Source of the DNA: Candidatus Nanohaloarchaea archaeon | GTDB lineage: Archaea; Nanohalarchaeota; Nanosalinia; Nanosalinales; Nanosalinaceae | Assembly (NCBI GenBank): GCA_014297435.1 | Contig: JACOQA010000001.1 | Location: 215,796-279,795, forward strand | Direction: 5' to 3' | Length of the DNA: 64,000 bases | In this document: positions 7,720 to 16,814 of the stretch, piece after piece | Layout: each line of letters begins with the position of its first letter | Position numbering within the stretch: position 1 is the stretch's first letter | The notes under the pieces: generated by a model | The model's input: only the letters and a program-made list of their open reading frames with translations | Databases searched by the model: none | What the model was told of the DNA's origin: nothing | Program-made: the position numbers and the translations under genes

Positions 7720-8904
7720 GTGAAACGCATAGAGGTCACAATTCCCAAGAAGAATGAACAGGACGTCTTGGAAGTACTGGAGGATCGTGATCATACCGCA
7801 ACGGTCATAGAGGCTGAAAAAGACGGTGAAGATATTGTCAGATGTGAATTTGTACAGGACTCGGCTGAAGTCGACGAGGTAATACAGGATCTAAAAGACA
7901 TTAAGGAGATTGATTCAGGCGATCTTACGGTAGAGCTTATAGAGCAAAAGGCCTACGTTGAGAAAGGTAAAAGAAGGAAAGGCGGAAGTTCCTCTATCTC
8001 TGCGAATGAAATGTATTCGAAGGCTTTTGATTTCTCCAGTTTTGACGTTAAGTCCTGGTCTTTGATCGGTCTGGCATCCGCAATAGCGGTTATGGGGCTT
8101 GCTGCCGAGAACTTAATCGTTGTTATAGGCGCTATGGTTATTGCTCCGATGCTAGGTCCTTTTATGTCAAGCTCTTTCGGACTTGTTATTGGGGACAGAA
8201 AGATAATAAGACAGAGCATGGTTTACGGGGCAGGAAGTATACTGATGGCTGTAATATTTTCAGCAATAATTTCACTTCCTTTTAATATAGAAACGAATAG
8301 TTTGATATCTTTGATAGCAGATCCGGGATTCACCACAGTCCCTCTCTCACTCTTTGTAGGAAGCGCTTCCGCGGTTGCCTTTTCAACAGAGGCAAGAGAA
8401 ACTTTAGCAGGCGTAGCTGTCGCAATCGCTTTAGTGCCGCCATCAGCTGTTGCAGGAATAGCTATCTCAGCTTTAAACTTTGATTTGATGTTTCATGTAT
8501 CTCTTGTAATTCTGAGCAACGTCATGGCATTAATACTTGCCGGATCTGTTACTTTCAAGCTTCTTGGAGTGTCGCCAGCAACTTACTACCGTAAAAAGGT
8601 TTCAAAGGATAAGATGAGGAAGGCAGTAGCAGTATCAGGTATTTCGCTTGTTTTGATAGGGGGGATTGTCGGCTTTCTTTCCTATCAAGATCTCCAGGAA
8701 TCTAGACAGGTCGAGACAGTTCAGAAAAATTTAGATGAGAGATTTGGTCAGAGACTTCTTTCTAGTGATGTGGAAGGTAACTCTGATTCTTTGGAGGTTA
8801 CATCTGTAGTTGTTGAATCGAGTGTTAACTCGACAGAGCTAGAGGAGAGTTTGGAGTCGAATACTGGTGTAGAGGTAGACCTTAATTTCTATACTGTTTC
8901 TTAA
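7720..8904 (+). CDS. DUF389 (TIGR00341-type) membrane protein
   Basis: The N-terminal 90 residues form a soluble alpha/beta domain. A block of about six membrane segments follows (residues about 105-330). It includes IVVIGAMVIAPMLGPFMSSS and later ETLAGVAVAIALVPPSAVAG, the two conserved motifs of the DUF389 family. A short extracellular-type C-terminal domain follows (residues about 335-394). Function is unknown; the paired Pro/Gly-rich re-entrant motifs suggest a transporter. The start is GTG at 7720, placed about 26 bases after a TATA box, which implies a leaderless transcript. It overlaps the convergent gene at 8901 by 4 bases. Confidence 0.88.
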   Translation: MKRIEVTIPKKNEQDVLEVLEDRDHTATVIEAEKDGEDIVRCEFVQDSAEVDEVIQDLKDIKEIDSGDLTVELIEQKAYVEKGKRRKGGSSSISANEMYSKAFDFSSFDVKSWSLIGLASAIAVMGLAAENLIVVIGAMVIAPMLGPFMSSSFGLVIGDRKIIRQSMVYGAGSILMAVIFSAIISLPFNIETNSLISLIADPGFTTVPLSLFVGSASAVAFSTEARETLAGVAVAIALVPPSAVAGIAISALNFDLMFHVSLVILSNVMALILAGSVTFKLLGVSPATYYRKKVSKDKMRKAVAVSGISLVLIGGIVGFLSYQDLQESRQVETVQKNLDERFGQRLLSSDVEGNSDSLEVTSVVVESSVNSTELEESLESNTGVEVDLNFYTVS

Positions 8905-9260
8905 ATTCCGGGTATGCCTATTGCTCCGAAACTAGCGAGGTTAAAGGCTCCAAGTATGTAGAATATTATAATTACGGTAAACCATGCAATAACTGAGATT
9001 AGGATGGCTGAGAAAAGACCTCCTTCATAACGCGCATTAATGAAACCAAGCCAGATTAGGAACGCAAGTAAAGGACCTAGTAGCGGGATCCATCCAAGGA
9101 AAAAACCTGCAATTGACCATACTAGCCCTCCGATTAATGCTGTAAGAAGGGCATAGCTGAAGTCGTCCTCGCCAGTTACCAGTTTTGCACCGGTGTAGAT
9201 GCCCAGTGTGCCTATAGCGAGACTGACGGCGAAGACGACGAGCGAATCAATCAGAGACAT
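8901..9260 (-). CDS. Four-helix hypothetical membrane protein
   Basis: This 119-residue protein is almost entirely hydrophobic, with about four membrane segments. Charged residues are confined to short loops such as TGEDDF and NARYEGG. The pattern SLAIGTLGIYTGAKLVTGEDD resembles small archaeal membrane proteins seen in halophiles, but I cannot name a family. Its stop codon overlaps that of the DUF389 gene by 4 bases (TTAA) in tail-to-tail fashion. Confidence 0.65.
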   Translation of the reverse strand: MSLIDSLVVFAVSLAIGTLGIYTGAKLVTGEDDFSYALLTALIGGLVWSIAGFFLGWIPLLGPLLAFLIWLGFINARYEGGLFSAILISVIAWFTVIIIFYILGAFNLASFGAIGIPGI

Positions 9261-9306
9261 AGTAATGTTTTATTTGGTGTTTGATTAAAGGTTTTGTTGG
9301 TTTATC

Positions 9307-9573
9307 TCACTCTGAACGCTTCTCAATCACTAGAACGGTTTCTTTAGCATGCTCTATTATCTTCAAAGGGTTGTTTTCTACATCTACAAAACTGTTCTTA
9401 CGTTCATGTATTTTTCCGTAAGTTTCTCTAGAGAGGCTTAGATGCATTAATCCGCCATTTGAACGATAAACAAGCTCGTAAAAGTAAAGCTCTGTCACTA
9501 TATCTACAACGTATCGATTATCGTACCTCTTAGATTTCTGTTTTCTGAACTCAAGTTCAAGTATGTCAGACAT
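9307..9573 (-). CDS. Small basic hypothetical protein, 88 aa
   Basis: The product mixes basic and acidic residues and looks like a compact alpha/beta domain, beginning MSDILELEFRKQKSKRYDNR. There is no cysteine, signal or membrane segment. It stands between the four-helix membrane gene (same strand) and the divergent secreted protein at 9656. No family recognised. Confidence 0.6.
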   Translation of the reverse strand: MSDILELEFRKQKSKRYDNRYVVDIVTELYFYELVYRSNGGLMHLSLSRETYGKIHERKNSFVDVENNPLKIIEHAKETVLVIEKRSE

Positions 9574-9655
9574 CTGTCGCTGGTTGAATCATTTCGTTAA
9601 CTGGTTTTGAAGCCGATAATTCTTTTTGAGGGCTGAGTCCGACTAAAGTCTTGTT

Positions 9656-10267
9656 ATGGAGAAGAAAATCCTAGTAACTATTGCCGCTATATCGATTCTT
9701 GCCGCACCTGTAGCTGCTGACTTTCAAACCAACTATTCATCAAGTTACAGTTATTCTACATCAAGTAACGATCCGAATCAGTCATGGAGCTTCCAAATAC
9801 AAAAAATAGGTGCTTCATGTTCCAACAGCTCGAAAACATTGAGGAACGTAAAGTTCCACGAAGAAGGAGTGAGTTTTGAGGGTGCGCTCGAAGTTCCTAC
9901 TCCCTGTAGAATGCTGGAAGCGGACATAGAACAAACCGGCAACAGGACTTTTGCGTTAAAAATAGATTCAGAGCCGACCAAGATGCCGTGCACGCAGTGT
10001 GTAGGACAGATAAACTATAAACTCTCATTTAATTCTTCCCAACCTTATAAGCTGCGTCCATACCACAAAGGAAAGGTGGTGGAGACCTTTGAACATCCGG
10101 ATTTTGATAATGAATCCCGTGAATTCAACCAAACATCGATAACGCCATTAAACCAAACCTCGCTCGATGATCAAACTAATGCGGTTGAAGAGATAGACGC
10201 AGATAATACTGAGAGAAGAATGAGCGTTTTTGAAGGATTCTTGAATTGGTTCGGGGGTCTCTTCTAG
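9656..10267 (+). CDS. Secreted hypothetical protein with disulfide-type cysteines
   Basis: A typical Sec signal peptide occupies residues 1-21 (basic MEKK, hydrophobic core, AVAA end). The mature part is rich in Ser, Thr and Asn, with many Asn-X-Ser/Thr sequons, so N-glycosylation is likely. Four cysteines, including CTQC near residue 120, could form disulfides. The last residues (FEGFLNWFGGLF) form a short hydrophobic or amphipathic end, perhaps membrane-associating. Family unknown. It overlaps the convergent YchF gene by 4 bases (CTAG). Confidence 0.7.
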   Translation: MEKKILVTIAAISILAAPVAADFQTNYSSSYSYSTSSNDPNQSWSFQIQKIGASCSNSSKTLRNVKFHEEGVSFEGALEVPTPCRMLEADIEQTGNRTFALKIDSEPTKMPCTQCVGQINYKLSFNSSQPYKLRPYHKGKVVETFEHPDFDNESREFNQTSITPLNQTSLDDQTNAVEEIDADNTERRMSVFEGFLNWFGGLF

Positions 10268-11457
10268 TTGCTTGAGACAATTTCTATAACGTCTCTATGT
10301 TCTAGTTCGTGGTCTGAGCCGATCTGACGGTTCTCTCTACAATCAATTCCATGCAGGAAACCTTCTCCAAGATCTGAGTGAATCGTGAAGGCAAAGTCCT
10401 CCGCAGTTGACTCTTCGGGGACAAGGAAGCAATCAGGAAGAATATTTCCATGTTCGTCTCCTAGACCATCAGCTCCTCCGGGGAATACTGCCATAACTCC
10501 AAGCTCATCAAACAGAGCGGTCTCAAGAGCTTTTTGGACTCCTGTTCCTCCATATTCGTCCATAAAGTTTCTTATTTTTTCTAGACCTTCATGTTTCTTC
10601 TCTGGTATATCCTCAAGAACCTCAAAGTCTTTTTCACCTGGATGGTAATCTACAATATCTTTTTCTGCCGCATTCTTCAACGCCTTTTCAGCGTGGGCTG
10701 ATGATGGAACGATCTCTAAGTGTTCGTATTCCGGATCAGTGGTGATCTCCTCGAAATTTTCTCTAGCTTTCTCCGTATCCATCTTGTTAGCAGTAATAAT
10801 CATAGGCTTCGTCTCCTTCCTGATCTTCCTCGCCAACTCTTCTCTATCATTTTCATCCCATGTATCCGGATCTAGATCAAGATCGAGCGATAAAATTATC
10901 TGTTTAATCTCGTTCTTATTTGTTTTAAATGCAGACATCTGTTCTGCCAGCTCTTCCTCAAGCTTTACGTCTTGAGGTCCTTTCTTAGATTCGTAGCGTT
11001 CGATTCCTTTTTCGAGAATCTCTAAGTACCACATGTCGAGTTCTTCTTCTAGAAAATCGATGTCTTTTCTTGGATCGTGACCTTCAGTAGGTTCTCCTTC
11101 AATATCGGTCTCTCCAGAGAAGTCCACTATATGAATAAGGACATCAGCCTCGTTAAGATCGGTAAGGAACTTGTTGCCGAGACCTTTACCCTCGTGTGCC
11201 CCGGGAATTAGTCCTGCAACGTCTACAAGCTTGACTGGAACGTAACGTGTTCCGTGGTTACAGTAACCGACTCTTGGATCACATTCCTCGTCGAAGTCTG
11301 GTGCAGCGCACTGCACGCGTACGTATGCTTCGCCGACAGAAGGATCTATAGTTGTAAAAGGGTAGTTTCCTTCATCGACTGAGTTCATGGTTGCTGCATT
11401 GAAGAACGTTGATTTTCCGACTGAGGGCTTTCCGACAAGCCCGATTTTGTAAGGCAT
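10264..11457 (-). CDS. ychF: Redox-regulated ATPase/GTPase YchF (OBG family, archaeal type)
   Basis: This is an OBG-family P-loop NTPase linked to ribosome and translation control. The G1 motif is GKPSVGKSTFFNAAT (residues about 8-22). The switch region YPFTTIDPSVGEAYVR, the G3 motif DVAGLIPGAHEGKGLGN and the G4 motif TANKMD are all present. A TGS domain closes the protein (about residues 325-397). Its length of 397 matches the archaeal branch, which carries extra cysteines in the CDPRVGYC segment. The ATG at 11457 is immediately upstream of the first beta strand. It overlaps the secreted protein gene tail-to-tail. Confidence 0.95.
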   Translation of the reverse strand: MPYKIGLVGKPSVGKSTFFNAATMNSVDEGNYPFTTIDPSVGEAYVRVQCAAPDFDEECDPRVGYCNHGTRYVPVKLVDVAGLIPGAHEGKGLGNKFLTDLNEADVLIHIVDFSGETDIEGEPTEGHDPRKDIDFLEEELDMWYLEILEKGIERYESKKGPQDVKLEEELAEQMSAFKTNKNEIKQIILSLDLDLDPDTWDENDREELARKIRKETKPMIITANKMDTEKARENFEEITTDPEYEHLEIVPSSAHAEKALKNAAEKDIVDYHPGEKDFEVLEDIPEKKHEGLEKIRNFMDEYGGTGVQKALETALFDELGVMAVFPGGADGLGDEHGNILPDCFLVPEESTAEDFAFTIHSDLGEGFLHGIDCRENRQIGSDHELEHRDVIEIVSSN

Positions 11458-11542
11458 ATACTCGAACTGATTTTGAAAGCTTAAAAGTCGGTTCAGAATA
11501 TTATCGGTTCGCCCTTAAAGCTCGTCCCGTAACCATTTACGT

Positions 11543-11908
11543 ATGCGAAAGTTCAAACTCCCGGGGAGAGATCCTTCAAGACCCAGACTCGACGAAAAGG
11601 ACATCGAGTTGATCAAGAAGCAAGGGATCGACAAGATCAAAGAGATTTCTGAGGTGATGGTGGAGGATAAACTAGTCAACGGAAAAGAGATTCCTCGTGG
11701 AGGTAACCCGGTCTACAAGGCTATGCATGCCTGTAATGTTTCGAATCGAGGAGAGCTTGAAGGAGCGCATAGAATTAGAAAGGATAGGGAGCTGAAACAG
11801 AGCGACATTAACTCAATTGTCAACGTTATAATGCGCTGGATCGTTAGAGAATACAACTTCTACATGGAAGAAGAGAAAGAGAAACAAAAAAGCCTTCAGG
11901 AATTCTAA
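11543..11908 (+). CDS. DUF4186 family protein
   Basis: The sequence carries the family layout: an N-terminal LDEKDIELIKKQGID helix, then the conserved GGNPVYKAMHACNVSNRGE segment, then KDRELKQSDINSIVNVIMRW. Small basic DUF4186 proteins occur in bacteria and archaea, usually with a Pro-Val-x-x-A-x-H-A core and a conserved Cys, here Cys about residue 70. Function is unknown. Assignment rests on motif recall without a search. The C-terminus is a charged helix. It converges on hisS. Confidence 0.7.
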   Translation: MRKFKLPGRDPSRPRLDEKDIELIKKQGIDKIKEISEVMVEDKLVNGKEIPRGGNPVYKAMHACNVSNRGELEGAHRIRKDRELKQSDINSIVNVIMRWIVREYNFYMEEEKEKQKSLQEF

Positions 11909-11951
11909 GGCTTTTCCCAACGAAAAATGATTGTGAAGAAGTCTAGAGTGA

Positions 11952-13253
11952 TTAGATGAAGTTCTCTGACTTCAGGTGCTCGATTATCTCATCTTTCCCG
12001 ATCTCCTCTTCCTCACCAGATTCCATGTGCTTCACAGTCACTTGATCGTTTTCAAGATCTCTTTCTCCAACTATAAGAACACGTTTTGCATTTATGTCGT
12101 CAGCGTAACCTAGTTGGGAGCCGAACCCTCTTCCGACCAAGTCGGTCTCCACAGACAGACCTTTCTCTCTCAACTTGACCCCATAATCAAGGGCGACATC
12201 TCTTACTGAGTCAGAGACTGAGAGAACGTAGACATCTGTCTCAACCTCTTTCAGAGGGTACCGATCCTCCTTCTTCAGCAGTTCGATAGTAGTGGAGTAA
12301 CCGAATGCGAAACCTACTGCAGGAACTTCTCTGTCTCCGAATTGACCGACAAGTTCATCGTAGCGACCCCCGCCAAATAGAGCTCTAAGTTCTCCTTCAG
12401 AGTCGAAGGCCTCGAACACAAGACCGGTGTAGTAAGCCAGACCTCTTACAATCGAAAGATCGAACCGGCACATATCTGCAACACCGTAGGCTTCAAGAGC
12501 TTCACCAAGGCTTTCCATCCGGTTAACAGAGTCTTGAACCTCTTCCGGAGCTTTTTCTCTTAACTCATCTATCTGATCAAGTATAGGTCCGGAAATATCC
12601 GTCAGCTCGTCCACCTGCTCAGCGTCCTCTCGTGAAAGACCTCTTTCCCCAAGATCGTCTAGGAACTCCTCACGGGAAAGCTTCTCCTTGTCATCAACCA
12701 CTTTCATAGCTTCCTCGGTTTTCTCGATTCCATGTGATTCGAGAATTGACTCAAGGAGTTCCCGGTCGTTTATCAGAAACTTCACGCGGTTATCCAGATC
12801 AAGTTTCCGGTAGATAGTCGCTGCTGCCGCGATGATCTCTGCATCTGTCTCCACAGACTCAACTCCGAAGATATCGAAGTCTCCCTGCAGGAATTCTCGG
12901 TCACGACCTCTCGTGACATCTTCATACCTCCATCTCTTGGAAGTATTGTACCACTTCACCGGAGTTTTGAGATCCTTCCTCTTCTGGATCAGCCTTGCTC
13001 TTGTCGGAGTTTGCTCCGGAACCAGCGTTATCTCGTTATCTCCTTTGTCTGTAAAGGCATACATTTCATCTGTAACTGAGTCCTCCTCTTTTTCTGTCCA
13101 GAGTTCCTGTCTCTCGATGCTTGGCGGTTCGATTTGCCTAAAACCAAACTCCTCCGCAGTCTCCTCTACTGTTTCGATCAGGTGTTTCCATGTTGCCCAT
13201 TCATTAGGGTAACGATCGTAGGTACCTTTCAGACTCTCCAGATTGATTGCCAT
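11952..13253 (-). CDS. hisS: Histidyl-tRNA synthetase
   Basis: The enzyme charges tRNA-His. This is a class II synthetase of 433 residues. Motif 1 lies in the first 60 residues. Motif 2 is KRWRYEDVTRGRDREFLQGD. The histidine-specific RGLAYYTGLVFEAF segment is near residues 270-283 and motif 3 is VPAVGFAFGY. A C-terminal anticodon-binding domain follows (VYVLSVSD ... KRVLIVGERD). The upstream gene on the same strand ends 15 bases before its ATG, so they may be co-transcribed. Confidence 0.97.
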   Translation of the reverse strand: MAINLESLKGTYDRYPNEWATWKHLIETVEETAEEFGFRQIEPPSIERQELWTEKEEDSVTDEMYAFTDKGDNEITLVPEQTPTRARLIQKRKDLKTPVKWYNTSKRWRYEDVTRGRDREFLQGDFDIFGVESVETDAEIIAAAATIYRKLDLDNRVKFLINDRELLESILESHGIEKTEEAMKVVDDKEKLSREEFLDDLGERGLSREDAEQVDELTDISGPILDQIDELREKAPEEVQDSVNRMESLGEALEAYGVADMCRFDLSIVRGLAYYTGLVFEAFDSEGELRALFGGGRYDELVGQFGDREVPAVGFAFGYSTTIELLKKEDRYPLKEVETDVYVLSVSDSVRDVALDYGVKLREKGLSVETDLVGRGFGSQLGYADDINAKRVLIVGERDLENDQVTVKHMESGEEEEIGKDEIIEHLKSENFI

Positions 13254-13268
13254 TTTTAACTAGTCCTC

Positions 13269-14069
13269 TTAAATAGGGCTTTTATCCGAGTTTTTATACT
13301 GGTTTTGAGTTCTTTCAAACCTTCCAAGCCGGCTGGTCATTCCCTCCACAGCTTCGTAGTCAAGCCCTACATCTTCAGCTGAACTGCCGGAAACGAACAT
13401 GTAGACGCCGGCAACCTCTTCAGGTGTTTCTGCCAGCAACTCTTCCTCCTCACCGAAATCAGCGAAGTCGGAAAAAGAGATGTAATCGGGATCGGAGCCC
13501 CAGTACCTCTCAGCGGCTGTTTTCCCAACCGATTGAAACTCATCGGGCAGCAGAACAGTCTCCGGCACTACATTCAGATCTGTGTTCATTACTCCCCATT
13601 TCACCTCGTCGCCATACGTCTCCTCAAGCCGATAACCTTTTTCTTCGACAGTTTCCTCGATCAGTTCTTCAAATGGCCTATCGATCTCATCTTCTGTGTA
13701 GTTTCCTTCTACTAGCCAATCAAAGCCTTGGTAGAACCTGTCCGGGTTGAAAGCTAGAGGGTTCTGATCGAAGGACTGGATTTTTACGTCTCTGAAGCTT
13801 GTCTCGGTAAAAACAGGTCTGTTGAAAGCTCGACCGGTATCCTTGAAACTGACGCAGTCAAGTTTCACAACCGCCCTTTCAATCCAGTGACGGTTCAAAC
13901 CGGTATTTGCATAAATCTTTCCCACGCCGTTCAGGACGTCCAGTATGTAATCTTTATCGTATTCTTCGGGTAATTCCTCTCTTAAGGCTGTTCCGGCATT
14001 TCTGCCTTTCTCCGGAACCCCGATAACAGACTCATTTGTCACGGAGAACTGCCTCCAGTACTTCTCCAT
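13269..14069 (-). CDS. Acidic hypothetical protein, 266 aa
   Basis: The ATG at 14069 gives 266 residues; an in-frame TTG one codon earlier is less likely. The protein is acidic, soluble and rich in aromatic residues, with no recognised catalytic motif. Its first 37 bases lie inside the end of the upstream AbrB-like gene, so translation is probably coupled. The tail ends in a polar NQYKNSDKSP segment. The family is unknown. Its place between an AbrB-like protein and hisS does not identify a role. Confidence 0.7.
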   Translation of the reverse strand: MEKYWRQFSVTNESVIGVPEKGRNAGTALREELPEEYDKDYILDVLNGVGKIYANTGLNRHWIERAVVKLDCVSFKDTGRAFNRPVFTETSFRDVKIQSFDQNPLAFNPDRFYQGFDWLVEGNYTEDEIDRPFEELIEETVEEKGYRLEETYGDEVKWGVMNTDLNVVPETVLLPDEFQSVGKTAAERYWGSDPDYISFSDFADFGEEEELLAETPEEVAGVYMFVSGSSAEDVGLDYEAVEGMTSRLGRFERTQNQYKNSDKSPI

Positions 14070-14295
14070 CAAAGCTGAACTCTTTCACATCTTTGATGTC
14101 TGAAACAATTTCCAGGGCCTCAGATTTTGATGAAACCTTTTCTCTAACTACTCTGGTAGACCGGAGTGCAATTGAAACCCTGTCTCCTTTTTTCAGGTTA
14201 AATTTGTCTCTGATTCTAGCAGGGGCCGTTATACGGCCTTTAGAATCTATTTTGCCTGAAAAAGATACGCCAGAGCTGCATGTGAACCCGGTCAC
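14032..14295 (-). CDS. AbrB/SpoVT-type DNA-binding protein
   Basis: The sequence FSGKIDSKGRITAPARIRDK followed by FNLKKGDRVSI (residues about 12-42) is the classic swapped-hairpin AbrB fold, which dimerises to bind DNA. The remainder (SSKSEALEIVSDIKDVKEF) is a charged helix. The start is GTG at 14295; no ATG is available before the AbrB core. It overlaps the downstream 266-residue gene by 38 bases, in the manner of antitoxin-partner pairs, but the partner shows no toxin motif. It may repress its own operon. Confidence 0.85.
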   Translation of the reverse strand: MTGFTCSSGVSFSGKIDSKGRITAPARIRDKFNLKKGDRVSIALRSTRVVREKVSSKSEALEIVSDIKDVKEFSFDGEVLEAVLRDK

Positions 14296-14436
14296 CCTTG
14301 GTTGATCGGATCTGTGAGCTAGAATTATCTAGAAGATTTTGAGAGCTATTCGAAACTTGTTCGTCTTCCCTGTCCAGGGAGATGATCGTATCCACCTTGC
14401 ATTAGTGATCGCCTATCCACCAAAAAATCACTGAAG

Positions 14437-14449
14437 GTATATAAATACA
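14437..14449 (+). promoter_or_regulatory. TATA box of the gene at 14519
   Basis: The run TATATAAATACAAG is a strong archaeal TATA element. Start would fall near 14470, leaving an untranslated leader of about 50 bases that contains a TCGTT-GTG-AACGA hairpin at about 14481-14493. Unlike most genes here, this one is therefore not leaderless. Confidence 0.5.
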
Positions 14450-14518
14450 AGTGGTATATGGGTGGGAGAATCGGTCTGTTAGTCGTTGTGAACGATTACA
14501 CGAATCGATAAAAGGCAG

Positions 14519-14965
14519 TTGAACGCCGAGAGTTACATGCAGTTCGGCATGAGAAGCTTCAAGGCCTCCAAACCGATCGATGAATATCGGGAGTTCAGAG
14601 AGGTCTACGCAGAGTTGACATCCTCTTTAATCCAGCACGGTTTCGATTTTGACGCCCGACCCAAGTTCGATGAGGACGAAAGACATAGCTCGGTCTGTAT
14701 ATACGGCGACGACTTCAGGTTTGAAATCGACTATTACCCTGTGGAAGCCCATTTCGATTCATGGCGCGAACAGCTGGATGCCGAATCATGGGCAACCCTT
14801 GAAGCGGATCTCAGAGTTTCTAAAGATCTAAGCTCTGCTAGAGAGTACATGGAGTCCAACTTCGGCACCGATAACCTGGAGGAGAGTGACGAATCTCTCA
14901 AAGAGTATGTTGAGAGAAGATTTGAGAAGCTGGAGCGAACGTTCGACGGACTCGGAACTAACTAA
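14519..14965 (+). CDS. Acidic hypothetical protein, 148 aa
   Basis: The reading frame opens with TTG at 14519, preceded by an AAAGG-type ribosome site. An ATG six codons later (14537) is the alternative. The product is acidic and soluble, mixing beta (VCIYGDDFRFEIDYYP) and helical parts, and ends in a charged helix. No family is recognised. It ends 23 bases before the DUF457 gene on the same strand, so the two form an operon driven by the TATA box at 14437. Confidence 0.65.
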   Translation: MNAESYMQFGMRSFKASKPIDEYREFREVYAELTSSLIQHGFDFDARPKFDEDERHSSVCIYGDDFRFEIDYYPVEAHFDSWREQLDAESWATLEADLRVSKDLSSAREYMESNFGTDNLEESDESLKEYVERRFEKLERTFDGLGTN

Positions 14966-14988
14966 AACACCGGAGTGAAACCGGAACC

Positions 14989-15459
14989 ATGGGAGACTTC
15001 TCTGAACATGTCCTGTTCGGAATGCTGTCAGCCTCGGTCGCGTTCTACCTCGTAAGCGACTTCGTCAACCTGACCGGTGCAGAGACAGTGATGGCGGGAA
15101 CCATGCTTTTCATAGGATCGGTACTTCCTGACATAGATCACAAAAACTCTTACGTGCATAGAGCCGCAAAAGCAACTCTAAGTATTTCAACAGGAATTTT
15201 CTTGGCTTTGCTTGCTCCTTTCGGTGTAAAAGACAGATTTCTGCTTGGAATGGCAGGTTTTACAGCCGTGTACATAGGTTTCTCCATGTTGAAGATGAAG
15301 CACCGGGGTTTCACTCACTCAATTCTTTTCGCTTTCACAGTCACCATGCTTGTCGCCGCTTTCGGTCTTTACTCGGCTTCAACGCTTGCCCCGGCCGTAG
15401 CTGTAATGCTGGGAATAAGCTCCCACTTGATACTTGACGGAGAGTTCAAGCTCCGTTAG
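14989..15459 (+). CDS. DUF457 (YdjM-type) membrane-bound metal-dependent hydrolase
   Basis: Family motifs are present in order: an N-terminal SEHVLFGMLSA, GSVLPDIDHKNS near residues 43-54, KHRGFTHSILFAF near residues 103-116, and SSHLILDG near the end. The Asp/His sets are the proposed metal ligands. About four membrane segments are predicted. Length (156 residues) is typical. The substrate is unknown; the family is often annotated as a putative hydrolase. It overlaps the convergent MBF1 gene by 4 bases (TTAG). Confidence 0.88.
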   Translation: MGDFSEHVLFGMLSASVAFYLVSDFVNLTGAETVMAGTMLFIGSVLPDIDHKNSYVHRAAKATLSISTGIFLALLAPFGVKDRFLLGMAGFTAVYIGFSMLKMKHRGFTHSILFAFTVTMLVAAFGLYSASTLAPAVAVMLGISSHLILDGEFKLR

Positions 15460-15905
15460 TTTATGTCTGCGACGTCTTCCATCGTCGCTTTTCTGGAGTC
15501 AGCGTCGTCGTTTCTGGAGTAGTCAGCGACCTCAGGATTGGTGTAGAGCTTGATATCGAACTTCTTCGATATCTTTTTCGCCAGAGGCTTGTCGGGCTTT
15601 AACTGTTCCTGCTCAAGCTTTTTGAGAAGTGATTCTTTCTCGTTTATATCCTCTGCGACCTCTGCGATTGAAAGCTGCTTTGATTCACGTGCTTTCTTGA
15701 TCTTCTCGCCGTAACCGTTGACGAGAACGTCTTTGCTCGATGATTTCTTCTTTCTTTTTTTCTTTTTCCTCTTCTTGCTGCTTGAAGATGAGCCTACTTC
15801 ATCACCCATCGATGCACATGATTCGCAGGTCTTGAGGATTGTTCCCTCGATTTTAACTTTCTTCAGAGAATCTGCTTCTTGTCCACATAGTTCACACGAT
15901 GACAT
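15456..15905 (-). CDS. Multiprotein bridging factor 1 (archaeal MBF1)
   Basis: The N-terminal zinc ribbon carries CELC at residues 4-7 and CESC near 27-30. A lysine- and serine-rich linker follows (about residues 40-58), then a Cro/C1-type helix-turn-helix (KKARESKQLSIAEVAEDINE ... LKKLEQEQLKPDKPLAKKI). This is the layout of archaeal MBF1, a general transcription or translation-linked factor. The C-terminus has an acidic extension beyond the helix-turn-helix. The product is 149 residues, starting at ATG 15905. Confidence 0.93.
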   Translation of the reverse strand: MSSCELCGQEADSLKKVKIEGTILKTCESCASMGDEVGSSSSSKKRKKKKRKKKSSSKDVLVNGYGEKIKKARESKQLSIAEVAEDINEKESLLKKLEQEQLKPDKPLAKKISKKFDIKLYTNPEVADYSRNDDADSRKATMEDVADIN

Positions 15906-16064
15906 TCTTGGTTCACGGATATATAGTCGCTAAGTTGTGTTTGTACTAACGTCAAACTCTTTCCCGAGGTTTAATACCTTTACGCCGCATCGGAAACATT
16001 TTAAATCAAAAACCAATTTATCTCCTACAAATGGTTTAAACATTTTGTCCTTCTCGTAAATTTT

Positions 16065-16748
16065 ATGTCGGATATAGAGACACTTTTACGTTCCAATTTA
16101 GAACATTCGGAAAACTTCGAAGACTGCTTTGATGATTTACAGGACTCTCAGTTGCCACACTCTGTAACTTTATGTTGTTCTGACTCAAGAGTACTCCAGG
16201 ATCATGCATGGGGCAACGATCAACCAGGTGAAATATTTACGGTAAGTAACATCGGAAACAGAACTTACCAAAAAACAGAAAATGGTGAAACGCCTTCGGG
16301 AGATGTTCTGTATCCAGTTGTCCATACTGATACCGACAATATTGTTGTCATGGGTCACACGGGATGCGGTGCTGTAACGGCAACTTATGATTCTTTAACA
16401 GGTAGTCTTGAAGGAGAAGAACCCGAGGGAATAGAGTACTGTGTAGGGCTTCTCGAATCAAGACTTGAAGAAGGAGTAGATGAGCTCCCTGAAGGACTTG
16501 AAAGACCAGAAGCTATTAACAGGCTTGTAGAATACAACGTTGACCGACAGGTAGAGTTCCTTGATGAGTCAGAAGAGGTTCCAGATGATGTCAATGTTTA
16601 CGGTGTTGTCTATGACTTTCAGGATGTCTACTCTGGTTCGAGAGGCGAGATCCACCTTATCAACGTAGATGGAGAGAACAAAGTAGAGGACTTAAAGGAT
16701 TCTTATCCTGAGGTACAGGACAGGGTTGAAAGACTCTGGGAGTACTAA
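16065..16748 (+). CDS. Beta-class carbonic anhydrase
   Basis: The enzyme interconverts CO2 and bicarbonate. The zinc ligands are visible: Cys38 within CCSDSR (with Asp40 and Arg42 forming the catalytic dyad), His98 and Cys101 within GHTGCGA. Length is 227 residues, normal for beta enzymes. A TTTAAA box at 16035-16040 sits about 27 bases before the ATG, so the mRNA is probably leaderless. It is flanked by a divergent MBF1 gene and a relic gene. The protein is very acidic, in line with a high-salt cytoplasm. Confidence 0.95.
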   Translation: MSDIETLLRSNLEHSENFEDCFDDLQDSQLPHSVTLCCSDSRVLQDHAWGNDQPGEIFTVSNIGNRTYQKTENGETPSGDVLYPVVHTDTDNIVVMGHTGCGAVTATYDSLTGSLEGEEPEGIEYCVGLLESRLEEGVDELPEGLERPEAINRLVEYNVDRQVEFLDESEEVPDDVNVYGVVYDFQDVYSGSRGEIHLINVDGENKVEDLKDSYPEVQDRVERLWEY

Positions 16749-16814
16749 AACTATTTCTCTCCTCTTTCCTAATTTTTCCTAAATTATTTGACTTCAAGAA
16801 CGATATTATACAGC